Shown piece by piece: positions 1 through 8,511 of a stretch of DNA of 43,114 nucleotides (position 1 is its first letter; the number at the start of each line of letters is the position of its first letter). The stretch is from Burkholderiales bacterium (GTDB taxonomy: Bacteria > Pseudomonadota > Gammaproteobacteria > Burkholderiales > Burkholderiaceae_C): positions 1-43,114 of the forward strand of contig JAGWTP010000023.1 of NCBI GenBank assembly GCA_028868895.1. The letters are read 5' to 3'. The position numbers and the translations under genes are program-made. The notes under the pieces are model-generated. The model worked only from the letters and a program-made list of their open reading frames with translations. It did no database searches and had not been told where the DNA came from.

Positions 1-3000
1 CTCGGTGCTGCGCACGCCGCTCGACGCGCTGCCCGACCTGTCGGACGTGCAGGTGATCATCCGCACCACCTACCCGGGGCAGGCGCCGCGCATCGTCGAG
101 AACCAGATCACCTACCCGCTGACGACCACGATGCTGTCGGTGCCCGGCGCCAAGACCGTGCGCGGCTATTCGTTCTTCGGCGATTCGTTCGTCTACGTGC
201 TGTTCGAGGACGGCACCGACCTGTACTGGGCGCGCTCGCGCGTGCTCGAGTACCTGAACCAGGTGCAGTCGCGCCTGCCGCCGGGCGCCAAGGCCACGCT
301 CGGGCCCGATGCGACCGGTGTGGGCTGGATCTACCAGTACGCGCTGGTCGACCACAGCGGCACGCAAGACCTCGGGCAACTGCGTGCGCTGCAGGACTGG
401 TTCCTGAAGTACGAGCTGAAGACCGTGCCCGACGTGGCCGAGGTCGCTTCGATCGGCGGCATGGTGCGCCAGTACCAGGTCGTGGTCGACCCCGACAAGC
501 TCGCCGCCTACCGCATCGCGCTGCCCAGGGTGATCGACGCGATCCAGAAGGCGAACCAGGAGGCCGGCGGCTCGGTGCTCGAACTCGGCGAGGCCGAGTA
601 CATGGTGCGCGCCTCGGGCTACCTGCAGAGCCTGGACGACTTTCGCGCGATCCCGCTGATGACCACCGATGCCGGCGTGTCGGTGCGCCTGGGCGACGTG
701 GCGCGGATCCAGATCGGGCCCGAGATGCGGCGCGGCATCGGCGAGCTCGACGGCCAGGGCGAAGCCGTCGGCGGCGTGGTCATCATGCGTTCGGGCAAGA
801 ACGCGCTGCAGACCATCAGCGCCGTCAAGGCCAAGCTGAAGACGCTGCAGACGAGCCTGCCCCGGGGAGTGGAGATCGTGCCGACCTACGACCGCTCGGG
901 CCTGATCGACCGGGCGGTGGGCAACCTGAGCCACAAGCTGCTCGAAGAGTTCGCGGTGGTGGCGGTGGTGTGCTTCGTCTTCCTGTTCCACCTGCGTTCG
1001 GCGTTCGTCGCGATCGTCTCGCTGCCGATCGGCATCCTGAGCGCCTTCATCGTGATGCGCTACCAGGGCGTCAACGCCAACATCATGTCGCTCGGCGGCA
1101 TCGCGATCGCGATCGGCGCGATGGTCGACGCGGCGGTGGTGATGATCGAGAACGCCCACAAGCATGTGGAACGGTGGCGGCACGATCACCCCGACGCGAC
1201 CCTGCACGGCGAGGCCCGCTGGCGCGTGATCGGCGACTCGGCCGCCGAGGTCGGCCCGGCGCTGTTCTTCTCGCTGCTGATCATCACGCTGAGCTTCATC
1301 CCGGTGTTCACGCTGGAGGCGCAGGAGGGGCGGCTGTTCGCGCCGCTGGCGTTCACCAAGACCTACGCGATGGCGGCGGCCGCCGGCCTGTCGGTGACGC
1401 TGATCCCGGTGCTGATGGGCTACCTGATCCGCGGCCGGATCCCCGCCGAGCAGGCGAACCCGCTGAACCGCTTCTTGATCGCCGTCTACCGGCCGCTGCT
1501 CGACGCGGTGCTGCGCTGGCCCAGGTCCACGCTGGTGGCCGCTGCGGTGGCGCTGCTGCTGAGCCTGTGGCCGCTGCAGCACATCGGCGCCGAGTTCATG
1601 CCGCCGCTGTACGAGGGCGACCTGCTCTACATGCCGTCGGCGCTGCCGGGCTTGTCCGCGGCCAAGGCGGCCGAGCTGCTGCAGCAGACCGACCGGCTGA
1701 TCAAGACCGTGCCCGAGGTGCTGAGCGTGTACGGCAAGGCCGGCCGCGCCGAGACCGCCACCGACCCGGCGCCGATGGAGATGTTCGAGACCACGATCCA
1801 GTTCAAGCCGCGCGACCAGTGGCGCCCAGGCATGACGCCCGACAAGCTGGTCGCCGAACTCGACCGCATCGTCAAGGTGCCGGGCCTGTCCAACATCTGG
1901 GTGCCGCCGATCCGCAACCGCATCGACATGCTGGCCACCGGCATCAAGAGCCCCGTCGGCGTGAAGGTGGCCGGCCCCGACCTGGCGACGATCGACCGCA
2001 TCACCGGCGAGATCGCCAGCGCGCTCCAGGGCGTGCCGGGTGTCTCGAGCGCGCTCGCGGAGCGCCTGAGCGGCGGGCGCTACATCGACGTGAACATCAG
2101 GCGCGAGCAGGCCGCGCGCTTCGGCATGAACATCGCCGACGTGCAGACGATCGTCAGCTCGGCGGTGGGCGGCGAGAACGTCGGCGAGACCGTCGAGGGG
2201 CTGCAGCGCTTCCCGATCAACGTGCGCTACCCGCGCGCGCTGCGCGATTCGCTGCAGAGCCTGCGCAACCTGCCGATCGTCACCGAGCGCGGCGCCCGGC
2301 TGGTGCTCTCGGACGTGGCCGACATCCGCATCGCCGACGGCCCGCCGATGCTGCGCAGCGAGAACGCGCGGCTGTCGGGCTGGGTCTACGTCGACATCCG
2401 CGGCCGCGACCTGCGCTCGGCGGTGCTGGCCATGCAGCGCGCGGTGGCGAAACAGGTCGTGCTGCCGGCCGGCTATTCGGTCGCGTGGTCGGGCCAGTTC
2501 GAGTACCTGGAACGCGCCACCGCGAAGCTGAAGATCGTCGTGCCGTTCACGCTGATGATCATCTTCGTGCTGCTGTACCTGACCTTCAAGCGCTTCAGCG
2601 AGGCGCTGCTGATCATGGCGACGCTGCCGTTCGCGCTGGTCGGCGGCATCTGGCTGCTCTACCTGCTGGGCTACAACCTGTCGGTGGCCGGTGCGGTCGG
2701 GTTCATCGCGCTGGCCGGCGTCTCGGCCGAGTTCGGCGTGATCATGCTGCTGTACCTGAAGCATGCGTGGGACGAGCACGTCGACGAGGGCAAGACCAGC
2801 ACCGCCGACCTGCTCGACGCGATCCGCGAAGGCGCGGTGCTGCGGGTGCGGCCGAAGGCGATGACGGTGGCGGTGATCCTGGCCGGCCTGTTGCCGATCA
2901 TGTTCGGCACCGGCACCGGCTCGGAGGTGATGCAGCGCATCGCCGCGCCGATGGTCGGCGGCATGATCACCGCGCCGCTGTTGTCGATGTTCGTGATCCC

Positions 3001-3085
3001 GGCGGCCTACCTGCTGATGCGGCGACCGCGTGAACGCAAGGCGTGGCGTCTCGCGTTCTGGCGCAGGCGGCAGGGCACGCTCTGA
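1..3085 (+). CDS. cusA: CusA-type Cu(I)/Ag(I) RND efflux permease, 5' end missing
   Basis: Inner-membrane proton-driven permease of the CusCBA tripartite pump, which exports Cu(I)/Ag(I) from the periplasm and cytoplasm. The frame is open at the left edge; the GTG at 5 is internal, and about 40 residues including the first membrane helix are lost. Heavy-metal RND hallmarks are visible: TM4 has [17 protein letters not shown]-like sequence (one Asp), TM10 has [11 protein letters not shown] (Glu) and TM11 has RVRPKAMT (Lys), matching the proton-relay residues of CusA. Conserved periplasmic methionines occur in EMFETTIQF and [12 protein letters not shown]. About 1,026 residues are present against a usual 1,040-1,060. 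The genes for CusB and CusC presumably lie upstream. Family assignment is secure; metal specificity is inferred from the subfamily. Confidence 0.95.
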   Translation, partial: SVLRTPLDALPDLSDVQVIIRTTYPGQAPRIVENQITYPLTTTMLSVPGAKTVRGYSFFGDSFVYVLFEDGTDLYWARSRVLEYLNQVQSRLPPGAKATLGPDATGVGWIYQYALVDHSGTQDLGQLRALQDWFLKYELKTVPDVAEVASIGGMVRQYQVVVDPDKLAAYRIALPRVIDAIQKANQEAGGSVLELGEAEYMVRASGYLQSLDDFRAIPLMTTDAGVSVRLGDVARIQIGPEMRRGIGELDGQGEAVGGVVIMRSGKNALQTISAVKAKLKTLQTSLPRGVEIVPTYDRSGLIDRAVGNLSHKLLEEFAVVAVVCFVFLFHLRSAFVAIVSLPIGILSAFIVMRYQGVNANIMSLGGIAIAIGAMVDAAVVMIENAHKHVERWRHDHPDATLHGEARWRVIGDSAAEVGPALFFSLLIITLSFIPVFTLEAQEGRLFAPLAFTKTYAMAAAAGLSVTLIPVLMGYLIRGRIPAEQANPLNRFLIAVYRPLLDAVLRWPRSTLVAAAVALLLSLWPLQHIGAEFMPPLYEGDLLYMPSALPGLSAAKAAELLQQTDRLIKTVPEVLSVYGKAGRAETATDPAPMEMFETTIQFKPRDQWRPGMTPDKLVAELDRIVKVPGLSNIWVPPIRNRIDMLATGIKSPVGVKVAGPDLATIDRITGEIASALQGVPGVSSALAERLSGGRYIDVNIRREQAARFGMNIADVQTIVSSAVGGENVGETVEGLQRFPINVRYPRALRDSLQSLRNLPIVTERGARLVLSDVADIRIADGPPMLRSENARLSGWVYVDIRGRDLRSAVLAMQRAVAKQVVLPAGYSVAWSGQFEYLERATAKLKIVVPFTLMIIFVLLYLTFKRFSEALLIMATLPFALVGGIWLLYLLGYNLSVAGAVGFIALAGVSAEFGVIMLLYLKHAWDEHVDEGKTSTADLLDAIREGAVLRVRPKAMTVAVILAGLLPIMFGTGTGSEVMQRIAAPMVGGMITAPLLSMFVIPAAYLLMRRPRERKAWRLAFWRRRQGTL

Positions 3086-3100
3086 TTCCGTCCGCCGACG

Positions 3101-3199
3101 ATGGGCTCGGCGGAGTCCACGGGTGCCTTTCTGCGCCACGGCCACATGCGGCAGCACGAAGACGCCGGCCTGATGCGCAACGACCTCGTCGCGGCGTAG
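3101..3199 (+). other. 32-codon open frame, doubtful gene
   Basis: A short ATG-to-TAG frame lies 15 nt behind the cusA stop codon, on the same strand. The predicted peptide is rich in His and Met (LRHGHMRQHEDAGLMR), which would suit a copper locus. There is no clear ribosome binding site, no signal peptide and no family I recognise. It could equally be chance, or a decayed end of a longer gene. The rest of 3086-3263 shows nothing else I can name. Confidence 0.15.
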
Positions 3200-3263
3200 T
3201 GGCGCGGCGTGACTGCCCGGCGCACCGCCGCGCGCAGCGGCGGCCCGGCACGGCCGTCGTGGC

Positions 3264-3506
3264 TCAACTGGCGCGGCTGGTGTCGCGATCGAGCAAGGCC
3301 TTGCGCTCTTCGTACTGCGCCGGCGTGATCTCGCCGTTGGCCAGCCGGCGGCGCAGCACCTCGTGCGGTGTTTCGCGCGGGTGCCTGCCCCGCACTTCGG
3401 GGCGGCCCCAGCCGTAGAAGAGCAGCGCGGCGATCACCAGCAGCCAGATGAACCACCACCACCAGCCGCCCATCATCGCGCCCCAGTAGTTGCCGTTGTA
3501 GAACAT
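3264..3506 (-). CDS. SHOCT-domain small membrane protein
   Basis: An 80-residue protein with one Trp-rich membrane helix (GGWWWWFIWLLVIAALLFYGW, about residues 13-34) followed by a C-terminal SHOCT motif (EVLRRRLANGEITPAQYEERKALL). SHOCT segments are short oligomerisation helices found at protein ends. Similar small proteins often accompany cus/cop/czc metal genes, but their job is unknown. The ATG at 3506 is chosen over the GTG at 3509 because AAGGAG lies 6 nt ahead of the ATG. It faces cusA (convergent) and follows the Met-rich gene on the same strand with a gap of about 70 nt, so the two may be co-transcribed. Confidence 0.8.
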   Translation of the reverse strand: MFYNGNYWGAMMGGWWWWFIWLLVIAALLFYGWGRPEVRGRHPRETPHEVLRRRLANGEITPAQYEERKALLDRDTSRAS

Positions 3507-3579
3507 CACGATCTCCTTCGACCCGTTGCCTGGCGAGCGGGTCGGTCGACCCGCGTTGCCCCGCGAGCCCGCGCCGTGG

Positions 3580-4167
3580 TCACGGCTTGGCCGGCGATGG
3601 CGGCATGCGGTCCATCATCATCTGCATCATCATCTGCATCATGTCCATGCGCATCTCCATCATCTGATGGCGCTGCATCATGGCGGCCGGCATGCCCTTG
3701 GCACCAGCCATGTTGCCCTGGGCGCCCATGCCCGACATGCCGCCCTGGCCCATGCCCATGCCCATGCCGCCCTTGGCGCCCATGCCCATGCCGCCTTGGC
3801 CGCCCATGCCGCCTTGGCCGCCCATGCCGCCCATGCCGCCCATACCACCCGTACCACCCATGCTGTTCATCATGTCCATGCCCTCCTGCATGGCCTTCAG
3901 GTGGTCGGCCATCAAGGCGTTGCGCTCTTCGGGGGTCTTGGCATTCATCAACTTGTCGTGCATCTCGCGCATGGCGTCCAGGCGGACCTTCATCGCGGCC
4001 ATGGCCGCGGGTTCATTTGACGCGGCGGCAGCCGCAGCGGGGTGATGGCCGGCGTGTCCGGCGGCACTTGCGGGTGACGCCGGCGCGGCGGCCATCGCGC
4101 CGGGGTTCGCTCCGATCGCGACGAGCACGGCAGCAGTCAAGGCAACGAGGTTGCGGTGGGTGGTCAT
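3580..4167 (-). CDS. Secreted Met/Gly-rich putative copper-binding protein
   Basis: A 195-residue exported protein. It has an N-terminal signal peptide (MTTHRNLVALTAAVLVAIG..., cleavage near AMAAA), a His-containing Ala-rich segment, a helical middle (MKVRLDAMREMHDKLMNAKTPEERNALMADHLKAMQEGM) and then a long low-complexity GGMGG/GQGGM tract ending in an MMQMMMQMMMDRM run. Dense Met is typical of periplasmic proteins that bind Cu(I)/Ag(I) through thioethers. The middle resembles small Spy/metal-sensor-like helical proteins only loosely. The ATG at 4167 is chosen because AGGAG lies 6 nt upstream and the signal peptide starts there; the frame continues upstream to 4248 without secretion features. 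Function as a periplasmic copper sponge is inferred from composition and context. Confidence 0.8.
   Translation of the reverse strand: MTTHRNLVALTAAVLVAIGANPGAMAAAPASPASAAGHAGHHPAAAAAASNEPAAMAAMKVRLDAMREMHDKLMNAKTPEERNALMADHLKAMQEGMDMMNSMGGTGGMGGMGGMGGQGGMGGQGGMGMGAKGGMGMGMGQGGMSGMGAQGNMAGAKGMPAAMMQRHQMMEMRMDMMQMMMQMMMDRMPPSPAKP
3717..3867. repeat. Short tandem repeats encoding GGMGG units
   Basis: Imperfect repeats of units such as GCCGCCCATGCC (plus strand) encode the Gly-Met tract of the Met-rich protein. Units are multiples of 3 nt, so gain or loss by slippage would keep the frame and change the number of Met residues. Confidence 0.75.
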
Positions 4168-4272
4168 GGTGAACTCCTGGGGAATAGAGGGTCCGGTGCG
4201 GACCCGTGCGAAGCGAGGATCGCGGCAACGCAAGCGCGGCGATGGCATCGCACGGGTCTTGAATCTCGACCC

Positions 4273-4313
4273 ATGCTACGGGCCGGCGCCGCGCCGGGGT
4301 TGAGCCACGTCAA
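4273..4313 (-). promoter_or_regulatory. Putative class II FNR/CRP-type promoter of the Met-rich gene
   Basis: On the minus strand, TTGAC-GTGG-CTCAA (4313-4300) is an FNR-family-like dyad with one mismatch. Its centre lies about 28.5 bp ahead of a TAGCAT -10-like box (4278-4273), which places it near -41. The same arrangement precedes the Rieske gene at 8335-8376. The predicted 5' leader is about 100 nt. No good -35 hexamer sits at 17 bp, as expected for an activator-dependent promoter. Which regulator binds is inferred; no CRP/FNR gene is in the window. Confidence 0.45.
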
Positions 4314-4376
4314 GGAGTGGCGCCAAACTGTGCAGCGCGCGGCCCCACGGGCGGCCCGCCGAGCTATGGTGCAAGC

Positions 4377-4997
4377 ATGCCCACCGATCGCAGCGTCGCG
4401 TTCTTCGACGCGCAGTTCCGTCGCCGCAACGGCGAGGCGGCGCTCGCGCTGAATCCGTTCGAGGTGCTGGCGCTGCCGTACCTGAGCGGCCACGTGCTGG
4501 ACTTCGGCTGCGGCCTGGGCAACCTGGCGTTCGCGGCGGCGCGGCGCGGCTGCACGGTGGTCGCTCTCGATGCGAGCCCGGCGGCGATCGAGCACGTGCG
4601 GGCGCGCGCGGTGGGCGAGGCGTTGCCGGTCTCGGCCGCGCTGGCCGACCTGCGCGACCATGCGATCGACGGCGCATACGACGCGATCGTGTCGATCGGC
4701 CTGCTGATGTTCTTCGATTGCCCGACCGCGTTGCGGGTGCTCGCGCAACTGCAGGCGCACGTGCGGCCCGGCGGCGTGGCCGCGGTCAACGTGCTGGTCG
4801 AGGGCACGACCTACCTCGAGATGTTCGACCCGCGCCAACACTGCCTTTTCGCAGCCGACGAATTGCGCCGCCGGTTTGCCGGCTGGCACATCGAGCACGA
4901 TGAGGTCGCCGACTTCGAGGCGCCGCGGCGCTCGGTCAAGCGCTTCGCCACCGTCATCGCGCGCAAGCCCGCAGCGGCGCCGGGCGCGCGGGCCTGA
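4377..4997 (+). CDS. Class I SAM-dependent methyltransferase (TehB-like)
   Basis: A 206-residue cytosolic methyltransferase. Motif I (VLDFGCGLGNLAF, about residues 43-55) forms the SAM-binding loop. It is followed by an acidic residue ending strand 2 (VVALDASPAAIEHV) and a motif IV region (YDAIVSIGLLMFF). Overall arrangement resembles TehB/UbiE-type small-molecule methyltransferases; TehB methylates tellurite-derived species. The substrate here cannot be read from sequence. It is divergent from the Met-rich gene and convergent with cueR, so it is a single-gene unit inside the copper island. The ATG at 4377 is chosen because the family's usual N-terminus starts there; an upstream in-frame extension to 4317 has no conserved look. 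Confidence 0.8.
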   Translation: MPTDRSVAFFDAQFRRRNGEAALALNPFEVLALPYLSGHVLDFGCGLGNLAFAAARRGCTVVALDASPAAIEHVRARAVGEALPVSAALADLRDHAIDGAYDAIVSIGLLMFFDCPTALRVLAQLQAHVRPGGVAAVNVLVEGTTYLEMFDPRQHCLFAADELRRRFAGWHIEHDEVADFEAPRRSVKRFATVIARKPAAAPGARA

Positions 4998-5077
4998 TCC
5001 GACCCCGCCGGCCACCGACCCGGCACGCACCGGACCGCGCGGGCGCCAACGCGATTCGGCCGTACAGCAGCGCGCGT

Positions 5078-5494
5078 TCATTCGGCCAACTCGTCGAGGA
5101 TCGGGCAATCGGGCCGCTGGTCGCCATGGCAGCAACTCGCCAGGCGCTCGAGCGTGCGCCGCATCGCGGTCATCTCGGCGATGCGCCGGTCCAGATCCTG
5201 GATGTGCGCCTGGGCGATGCGCTTGACGTCGCTGCTGGCGCGGCGGCGGTTCTGCCACAGCTTGAGCAGCTCGGCGATCTCGGCCATGCTGAAGCCGAGT
5301 TCGCGCGCCCGGTGGATGAAGCGCAGCGTGTGGACCTCGGGCTCGCCGTACTGCCGGTAGCCGGCCTCGGTGCGGCCGATCTTCGGCAGCAGGCCGAGCG
5401 ATTCGTAATGGCGCACCATCTTCGCCGACACGCCCGAGCGCGCTGCCGCCTGCCCGATGTTCATGGCCGCCGCAGCGGTCGTTGCCGTGCTCAT
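5078..5494 (-). CDS. cueR: CueR-type Cu(I)-responsive MerR regulator
   Basis: A 138-residue MerR-family activator that senses Cu(I) and switches on copper export genes by untwisting promoters with a 19-bp spacer. The winged-helix part ([26 protein letters not shown]) is near the N-terminus and is followed by the dimer helix. The metal loop has Cys122 and Cys130 (CHGDQRPDC), the CueR spacing of eight. Ser88 (ASSDVKR) replaces the Cys of divalent-metal sensors, which indicates monovalent Cu/Ag/Au selectivity. The start at 5494 overlaps the copA stop (ATGA) and has AAGGAG 8 nt upstream, so it is translationally coupled to copA; an internal ATG at 5464 is the shorter alternative. Confidence 0.93.
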   Translation of the reverse strand: MSTATTAAAAMNIGQAAARSGVSAKMVRHYESLGLLPKIGRTEAGYRQYGEPEVHTLRFIHRARELGFSMAEIAELLKLWQNRRRASSDVKRIAQAHIQDLDRRIAEMTAMRRTLERLASCCHGDQRPDCPILDELAE

Positions 5495-7905
5495 GATCGC
5501 GCTCCTTTCCAGCGCCGCAGCAGCAGCGCGTTCGACACCACGCTGAAACTGCTAAACGCCATCGCCGCGCCGGCGATCACCGGGTTCAGGAACCCGAAGG
5601 CGGCCAGCGGCACGCCGACGATGTTGTAGACGAAGGCCCAGAACAGGTTCTGGCGGATCTTGGCGTAGGTGCGGCGCGAGACATCGATCGCGTCGGCCAC
5701 CAGCGACGGGTCGCCGCGCATCAGCGTGATGCCGGCGGCCTGCATCGCCACGTCGGTGCCGGTCGACATCGCGATGCCCACGTCGGCCGCGGCCAGCGCG
5801 GGCGCATCGTTGATGCCGTCGCCCACCATCGCCACCACCGCGCCGCCCTGCTTGAGCTCGGCGACGATCTGCGCCTTGTGCTGCGGCAGCACCTCGGCGC
5901 GCACCGACTGGATCTTCAGCGCATCGGCCACGGCCTGCGCGCTGCCCGGGTTGTCGCCGGTGACGAGCACGGTCTTGACGCCGAGCCGGTGCAGCTGCTC
6001 GACCGCCGCGCGCGCGCTGGCCTTCACGGTGTCGCCGAACCCGAGCAGCCCGAGCAGGCGCGGTTGTTCGGTCGTGTCGGCGAGCCACGACACGGTCATG
6101 CCCTGCGATTGCAGACGCTGCGCGGCGGCCTGCAGCGGCGCGCAGTCGACCCGCAGTTCGTCCATGTAGCGGCCGCTGCCGAGACGCAACTCGCGGCCTT
6201 CGACCACCGCCGCCATGCCCATGCCCGACACCGCGCGCACCTGCGTGGCGGCCGGCGCGACGATGGCCTCGGCCGCCGCGGCGTCGAGCACGGCGCGCGC
6301 CAGTGGATGCTCGCTGCCGGACTGGACCGCCGCACTCGCGCGCAGCAGCGCCGCCCGGTCGCCGTCGGCCGGCTCGGCGGCCACGAGGCGCGGCTTGCCT
6401 TCGGTGAGCGTGCCGGTCTTGTCGAACGCGACCACGCCGATCGAGTGCGCCACCTCCAGCGCCTGCGCGTCCTTGATCAGGATGCCGTGGCGCGCGGCCA
6501 CCCCGGTGCCGGCCATGATCGCGGTCGGCGTGGCCAGGCCGAGCGCGCACGGGCAGGCGATGACGAGCACCGCCACCGCGTTCAGGATGCCCTGCTCCCA
6601 CTGGCCGGTGAGCAGGCCCCAGCCGAGCACGGTCAGCACCGCCAAGCCCACCACGACCGGCACGAACACCGCGCTGACGCGGTCGACCAGCCGCTGGATC
6701 GGTGCCTTCTCGGCCTGTGCCGATTCGACCATTCGCACGATCCGCGCCAGCGTCGACTCGGCGCCGACCGCGCTGGTGCGCACCAGCAGCAGCCCGTCGG
6801 CGTTGACCGAGCCGCCGGTGACCCGATCGCCGGGATGGCGCGCCACCGGCAGGCTCTCGCCGGTGATCAGCGACTCGTCGAGGTGGCTGTCGCCCGCCAC
6901 CACCGTGCCGTCGACGGCCACGCGCTCGCCGGGGCGCACCACCACCACATCACCGACGCGGACCTGGCCGATCGGCACGTCGACATCGCCGCCGTCGCGC
7001 CGCAGCCGCGCGGTCTCGGGCCGCAGCGCATTGAGTGCGCGGATCGCTTCGGTGGTCTGGTGCTTGGCGCGCGCCTCCAGCCATTTGCCGAGCAGCACCA
7101 GCGTGATGACGACCGCCGAGGCCTCGAAGTACAGGTGCGGCATGCCCACGCCACCCGAGCGCAGCAACTCGTACAGGCTCAGCCCGTAGCCGGCCGAGGT
7201 GCCGAGCGCGATCAGCAGGTCCATGTTGCCGGCGCCGGCGCGCAGCGCCTTCCAGCCGGCCACGTAGAACCTGCCGCCGAGCCAGAACTGCACCGGCGTG
7301 GCCAGCGCGAGCTGCAGCCAGCCATCGAGCATCCAGTGGCGGCCGAACAGCAGCGCGACCATCGGCACGATCAGCGGCAGCGACAGCGCGGCGGCCACCG
7401 CGATCGGCCACCACGGCGCCGGCTTGCGCTCGCCGGACTGCGCCCCCGGCGACGCGCTCGGCAGCGTCGCCGCATAACCGGCCTTCTCGACCGCAGCGAC
7501 CAGCGCCTCGGCCGAAACCGCGCCGCGCACCACGCGCACCTGCGCGGTCTCGGTGGCCAGGTTCACCTGCGCCGAGACGACGCCGTCGACGTGGGCCAGC
7601 GCCTTTTCGACCCGACCGACGCACGAGGCACAGGTCATGCCGTCGATGCGCAGGCCGACCGTGTCCTCGGCCACCGCGTAGCCGGCCTTCTCGACGGCGG
7701 CCGCGAGCGCGGCGAGCGTCAGGCCGGAGCCACCCGAGACCGACGCGGTCTCGGTGGCGAGATTGACATTGGCCGACGCGACGCCCGGCACGTGCGTGAG
7801 CGCCTTCTCGACCCGCGCCACGCAGGAGGCGCAGGTCATGCCGTCGATACCGAGCGACCAGCCGGGCGGGCTCGCGATCGCGGAAGAAGTCGTACTCGTG
7901 GTCAT
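5491..7905 (-). CDS. copA: CopA Cu(I)-exporting P1B-type ATPase
   Basis: An 804-residue inner-membrane ATPase that pumps Cu(I) from the cytoplasm to the periplasm. Two N-terminal HMA domains carry GMTCASC (Cys25/28 and Cys92/95). The metal-translocating CPC motif is at 451-453, the phosphorylated Asp of DKTGTL at 495, the SEHP motif near 531-534 and GDGIND at 695-700. TM helices surround these in the order usual for P1B-1 pumps, and NxxxxYN/MxxSS-like segments ([20 protein letters not shown]) near the end fit Cu(I) specificity. It is transcribed leftward with cueR overlapping its stop codon, and divergently from copZ. A CueR-type promoter lies about 50 bp upstream. Confidence 0.97.
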   Translation of the reverse strand: MTTSTTSSAIASPPGWSLGIDGMTCASCVARVEKALTHVPGVASANVNLATETASVSGGSGLTLAALAAAVEKAGYAVAEDTVGLRIDGMTCASCVGRVEKALAHVDGVVSAQVNLATETAQVRVVRGAVSAEALVAAVEKAGYAATLPSASPGAQSGERKPAPWWPIAVAAALSLPLIVPMVALLFGRHWMLDGWLQLALATPVQFWLGGRFYVAGWKALRAGAGNMDLLIALGTSAGYGLSLYELLRSGGVGMPHLYFEASAVVITLVLLGKWLEARAKHQTTEAIRALNALRPETARLRRDGGDVDVPIGQVRVGDVVVVRPGERVAVDGTVVAGDSHLDESLITGESLPVARHPGDRVTGGSVNADGLLLVRTSAVGAESTLARIVRMVESAQAEKAPIQRLVDRVSAVFVPVVVGLAVLTVLGWGLLTGQWEQGILNAVAVLVIACPCALGLATPTAIMAGTGVAARHGILIKDAQALEVAHSIGVVAFDKTGTLTEGKPRLVAAEPADGDRAALLRASAAVQSGSEHPLARAVLDAAAAEAIVAPAATQVRAVSGMGMAAVVEGRELRLGSGRYMDELRVDCAPLQAAAQRLQSQGMTVSWLADTTEQPRLLGLLGFGDTVKASARAAVEQLHRLGVKTVLVTGDNPGSAQAVADALKIQSVRAEVLPQHKAQIVAELKQGGAVVAMVGDGINDAPALAAADVGIAMSTGTDVAMQAAGITLMRGDPSLVADAIDVSRRTYAKIRQNLFWAFVYNIVGVPLAAFGFLNPVIAGAAMAFSSFSVVSNALLLRRWKGARS

Positions 7906-7955
7906 ATGGCGGTTTCGGGCCGCAAGGCGCGGCGTGGAATGTTCAACCCGGCTTG

Positions 7956-7986
7956 ACTGTCATGCTTCCCACCGTGGCAAGGTCAA
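7956..7986 (-). promoter_or_regulatory. CueR-type promoter for copA-cueR
   Basis: On the minus strand a -35 TTGACC (7986-7981) is separated by 19 bp from a -10-like GACAGT (7961-7956). The spacer holds an imperfect dyad (ACCTTGCCA, 3 bp, TGGGAAGCA). The overlong 19-bp spacer and the ACCTTGC arm are the signature of MerR/CueR-controlled promoters. It is the weaker-matching of the two divergent sites. Confidence 0.75.
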
Positions 7987-8037
7987 GCGGGCCCCGCCGA
8001 ACAACCCTGCCAAAGGCCGGGTCGTTCGCAGGCCGGG

Positions 8038-8068
8038 TTGACCTTGCCATTGTGGCAAGGTTGAGACT
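8038..8068 (+). promoter_or_regulatory. CueR-type promoter for copZ with a perfect dyad
   Basis: The -35 TTGACC (8038-8043) and -10-like GAGACT (8063-8068) are 19 bp apart. The operator at 8041-8061 is a perfect inverted repeat of 9-bp arms, ACCTTGCCA and TGGCAAGGT, around a TTG spacer. It is very close to the known E. coli copA promoter layout. The predicted leader to the copZ ATG is short, about 23 nt. Confidence 0.88.
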
Positions 8069-8097
8069 CCGTCCATTCATCACCTCCGGACCCTCCC

Positions 8098-8289
8098 ATG
8101 ATCGAACTCAACATCACCTCGATGACCTGCGGCCACTGCGCCGCGGTCGTCACCAAGACCGTCCAGCAGACCGACCCGAAAGCGCGGGTCGAGGTCGACC
8201 TGGCCACCAAGAAGGTTCGCATCGACAGCACGCAGGACCGCGCGACCATCGAGCGGGCGCTGGCGGACGCCGGCTACCAGCCCGACTGA
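8098..8289 (+). CDS. copZ: CopZ-like heavy-metal-associated copper chaperone
   Basis: A 63-residue single HMA domain (beta-alpha-beta-beta-alpha-beta ferredoxin-like fold) that carries Cu(I) in the cytoplasm and hands it to the CopA HMA domains or to CueR. The metal loop is SMTCGHC near residues 8-14, followed by the usual VDLATKKVRID strand and the final ALADAGY helix end. The length matches stand-alone chaperones. It is transcribed away from copA from its own CueR-type promoter. No strong Shine-Dalgarno sequence is visible. The HMA fold is certain; the chaperone role comes from context. Confidence 0.92.
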   Translation: MIELNITSMTCGHCAAVVTKTVQQTDPKARVEVDLATKKVRIDSTQDRATIERALADAGYQPD

Positions 8290-8334
8290 ACCCGTCGCCG
8301 GGCGGCATGTTCGCGGCGCCCAGGGGCCCGGCAA

Positions 8335-8376
8335 TTGACGGCGGTCAAGCCCGGGCCGGCTGTGCGCCGGTAGCAT
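8335..8376 (+). promoter_or_regulatory. Putative class II FNR/CRP-type promoter of the Rieske gene
   Basis: TTGAC-GGCG-GTCAA (8335-8348) is a perfect 5-bp-arm dyad with the 4-bp spacer of FNR/CRP-family sites. Its centre is 29.5 bp ahead of TAGCAT (8371-8376), which puts it near -41.5 if that is the -10 box. The layout matches the site ahead of the Met-rich gene (4313-4273), including a GC-rich CCCGG...CGGC stretch between. The leader to the Rieske ATG would be about 130 nt; the rest of 8290-8511 shows no other feature. Confidence 0.5.
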
Positions 8377-8511
8377 GAACCGCGCGTCGGCGGTGCCCGG
8401 TCCCGGGAAGACGGGGAACCTTCCACGGCGTGCGTGATCGACTGGTGGCTGCAAGCGGCCATGGCACGAACCGGCCGACACAACAACCCCAGCCCAGGAC
8501 GGAATCGCACC

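Noticed and set aside
970-3033. Long open frame of 687 codons inside cusA in another frame
   Set aside because: Arg/Ala/Gly-rich, no family features; a shadow of high-GC third-position bias over a clear gene. The same applies to the other long overlapping frames, for example 5878-7956, 16788-19397, 24690-27827 and 28549-31644.
3086-3263. Search for a further gene between cusA and the SHOCT gene
   Set aside because: Only a 32-codon frame with no ribosome binding site; listed with low confidence and not taken as a gene.
3717-3867. Tandem units that could suggest a CRISPR-like array
   Set aside because: Short degenerate units without unique spacers; they encode the Gly-Met tract of a secreted protein.
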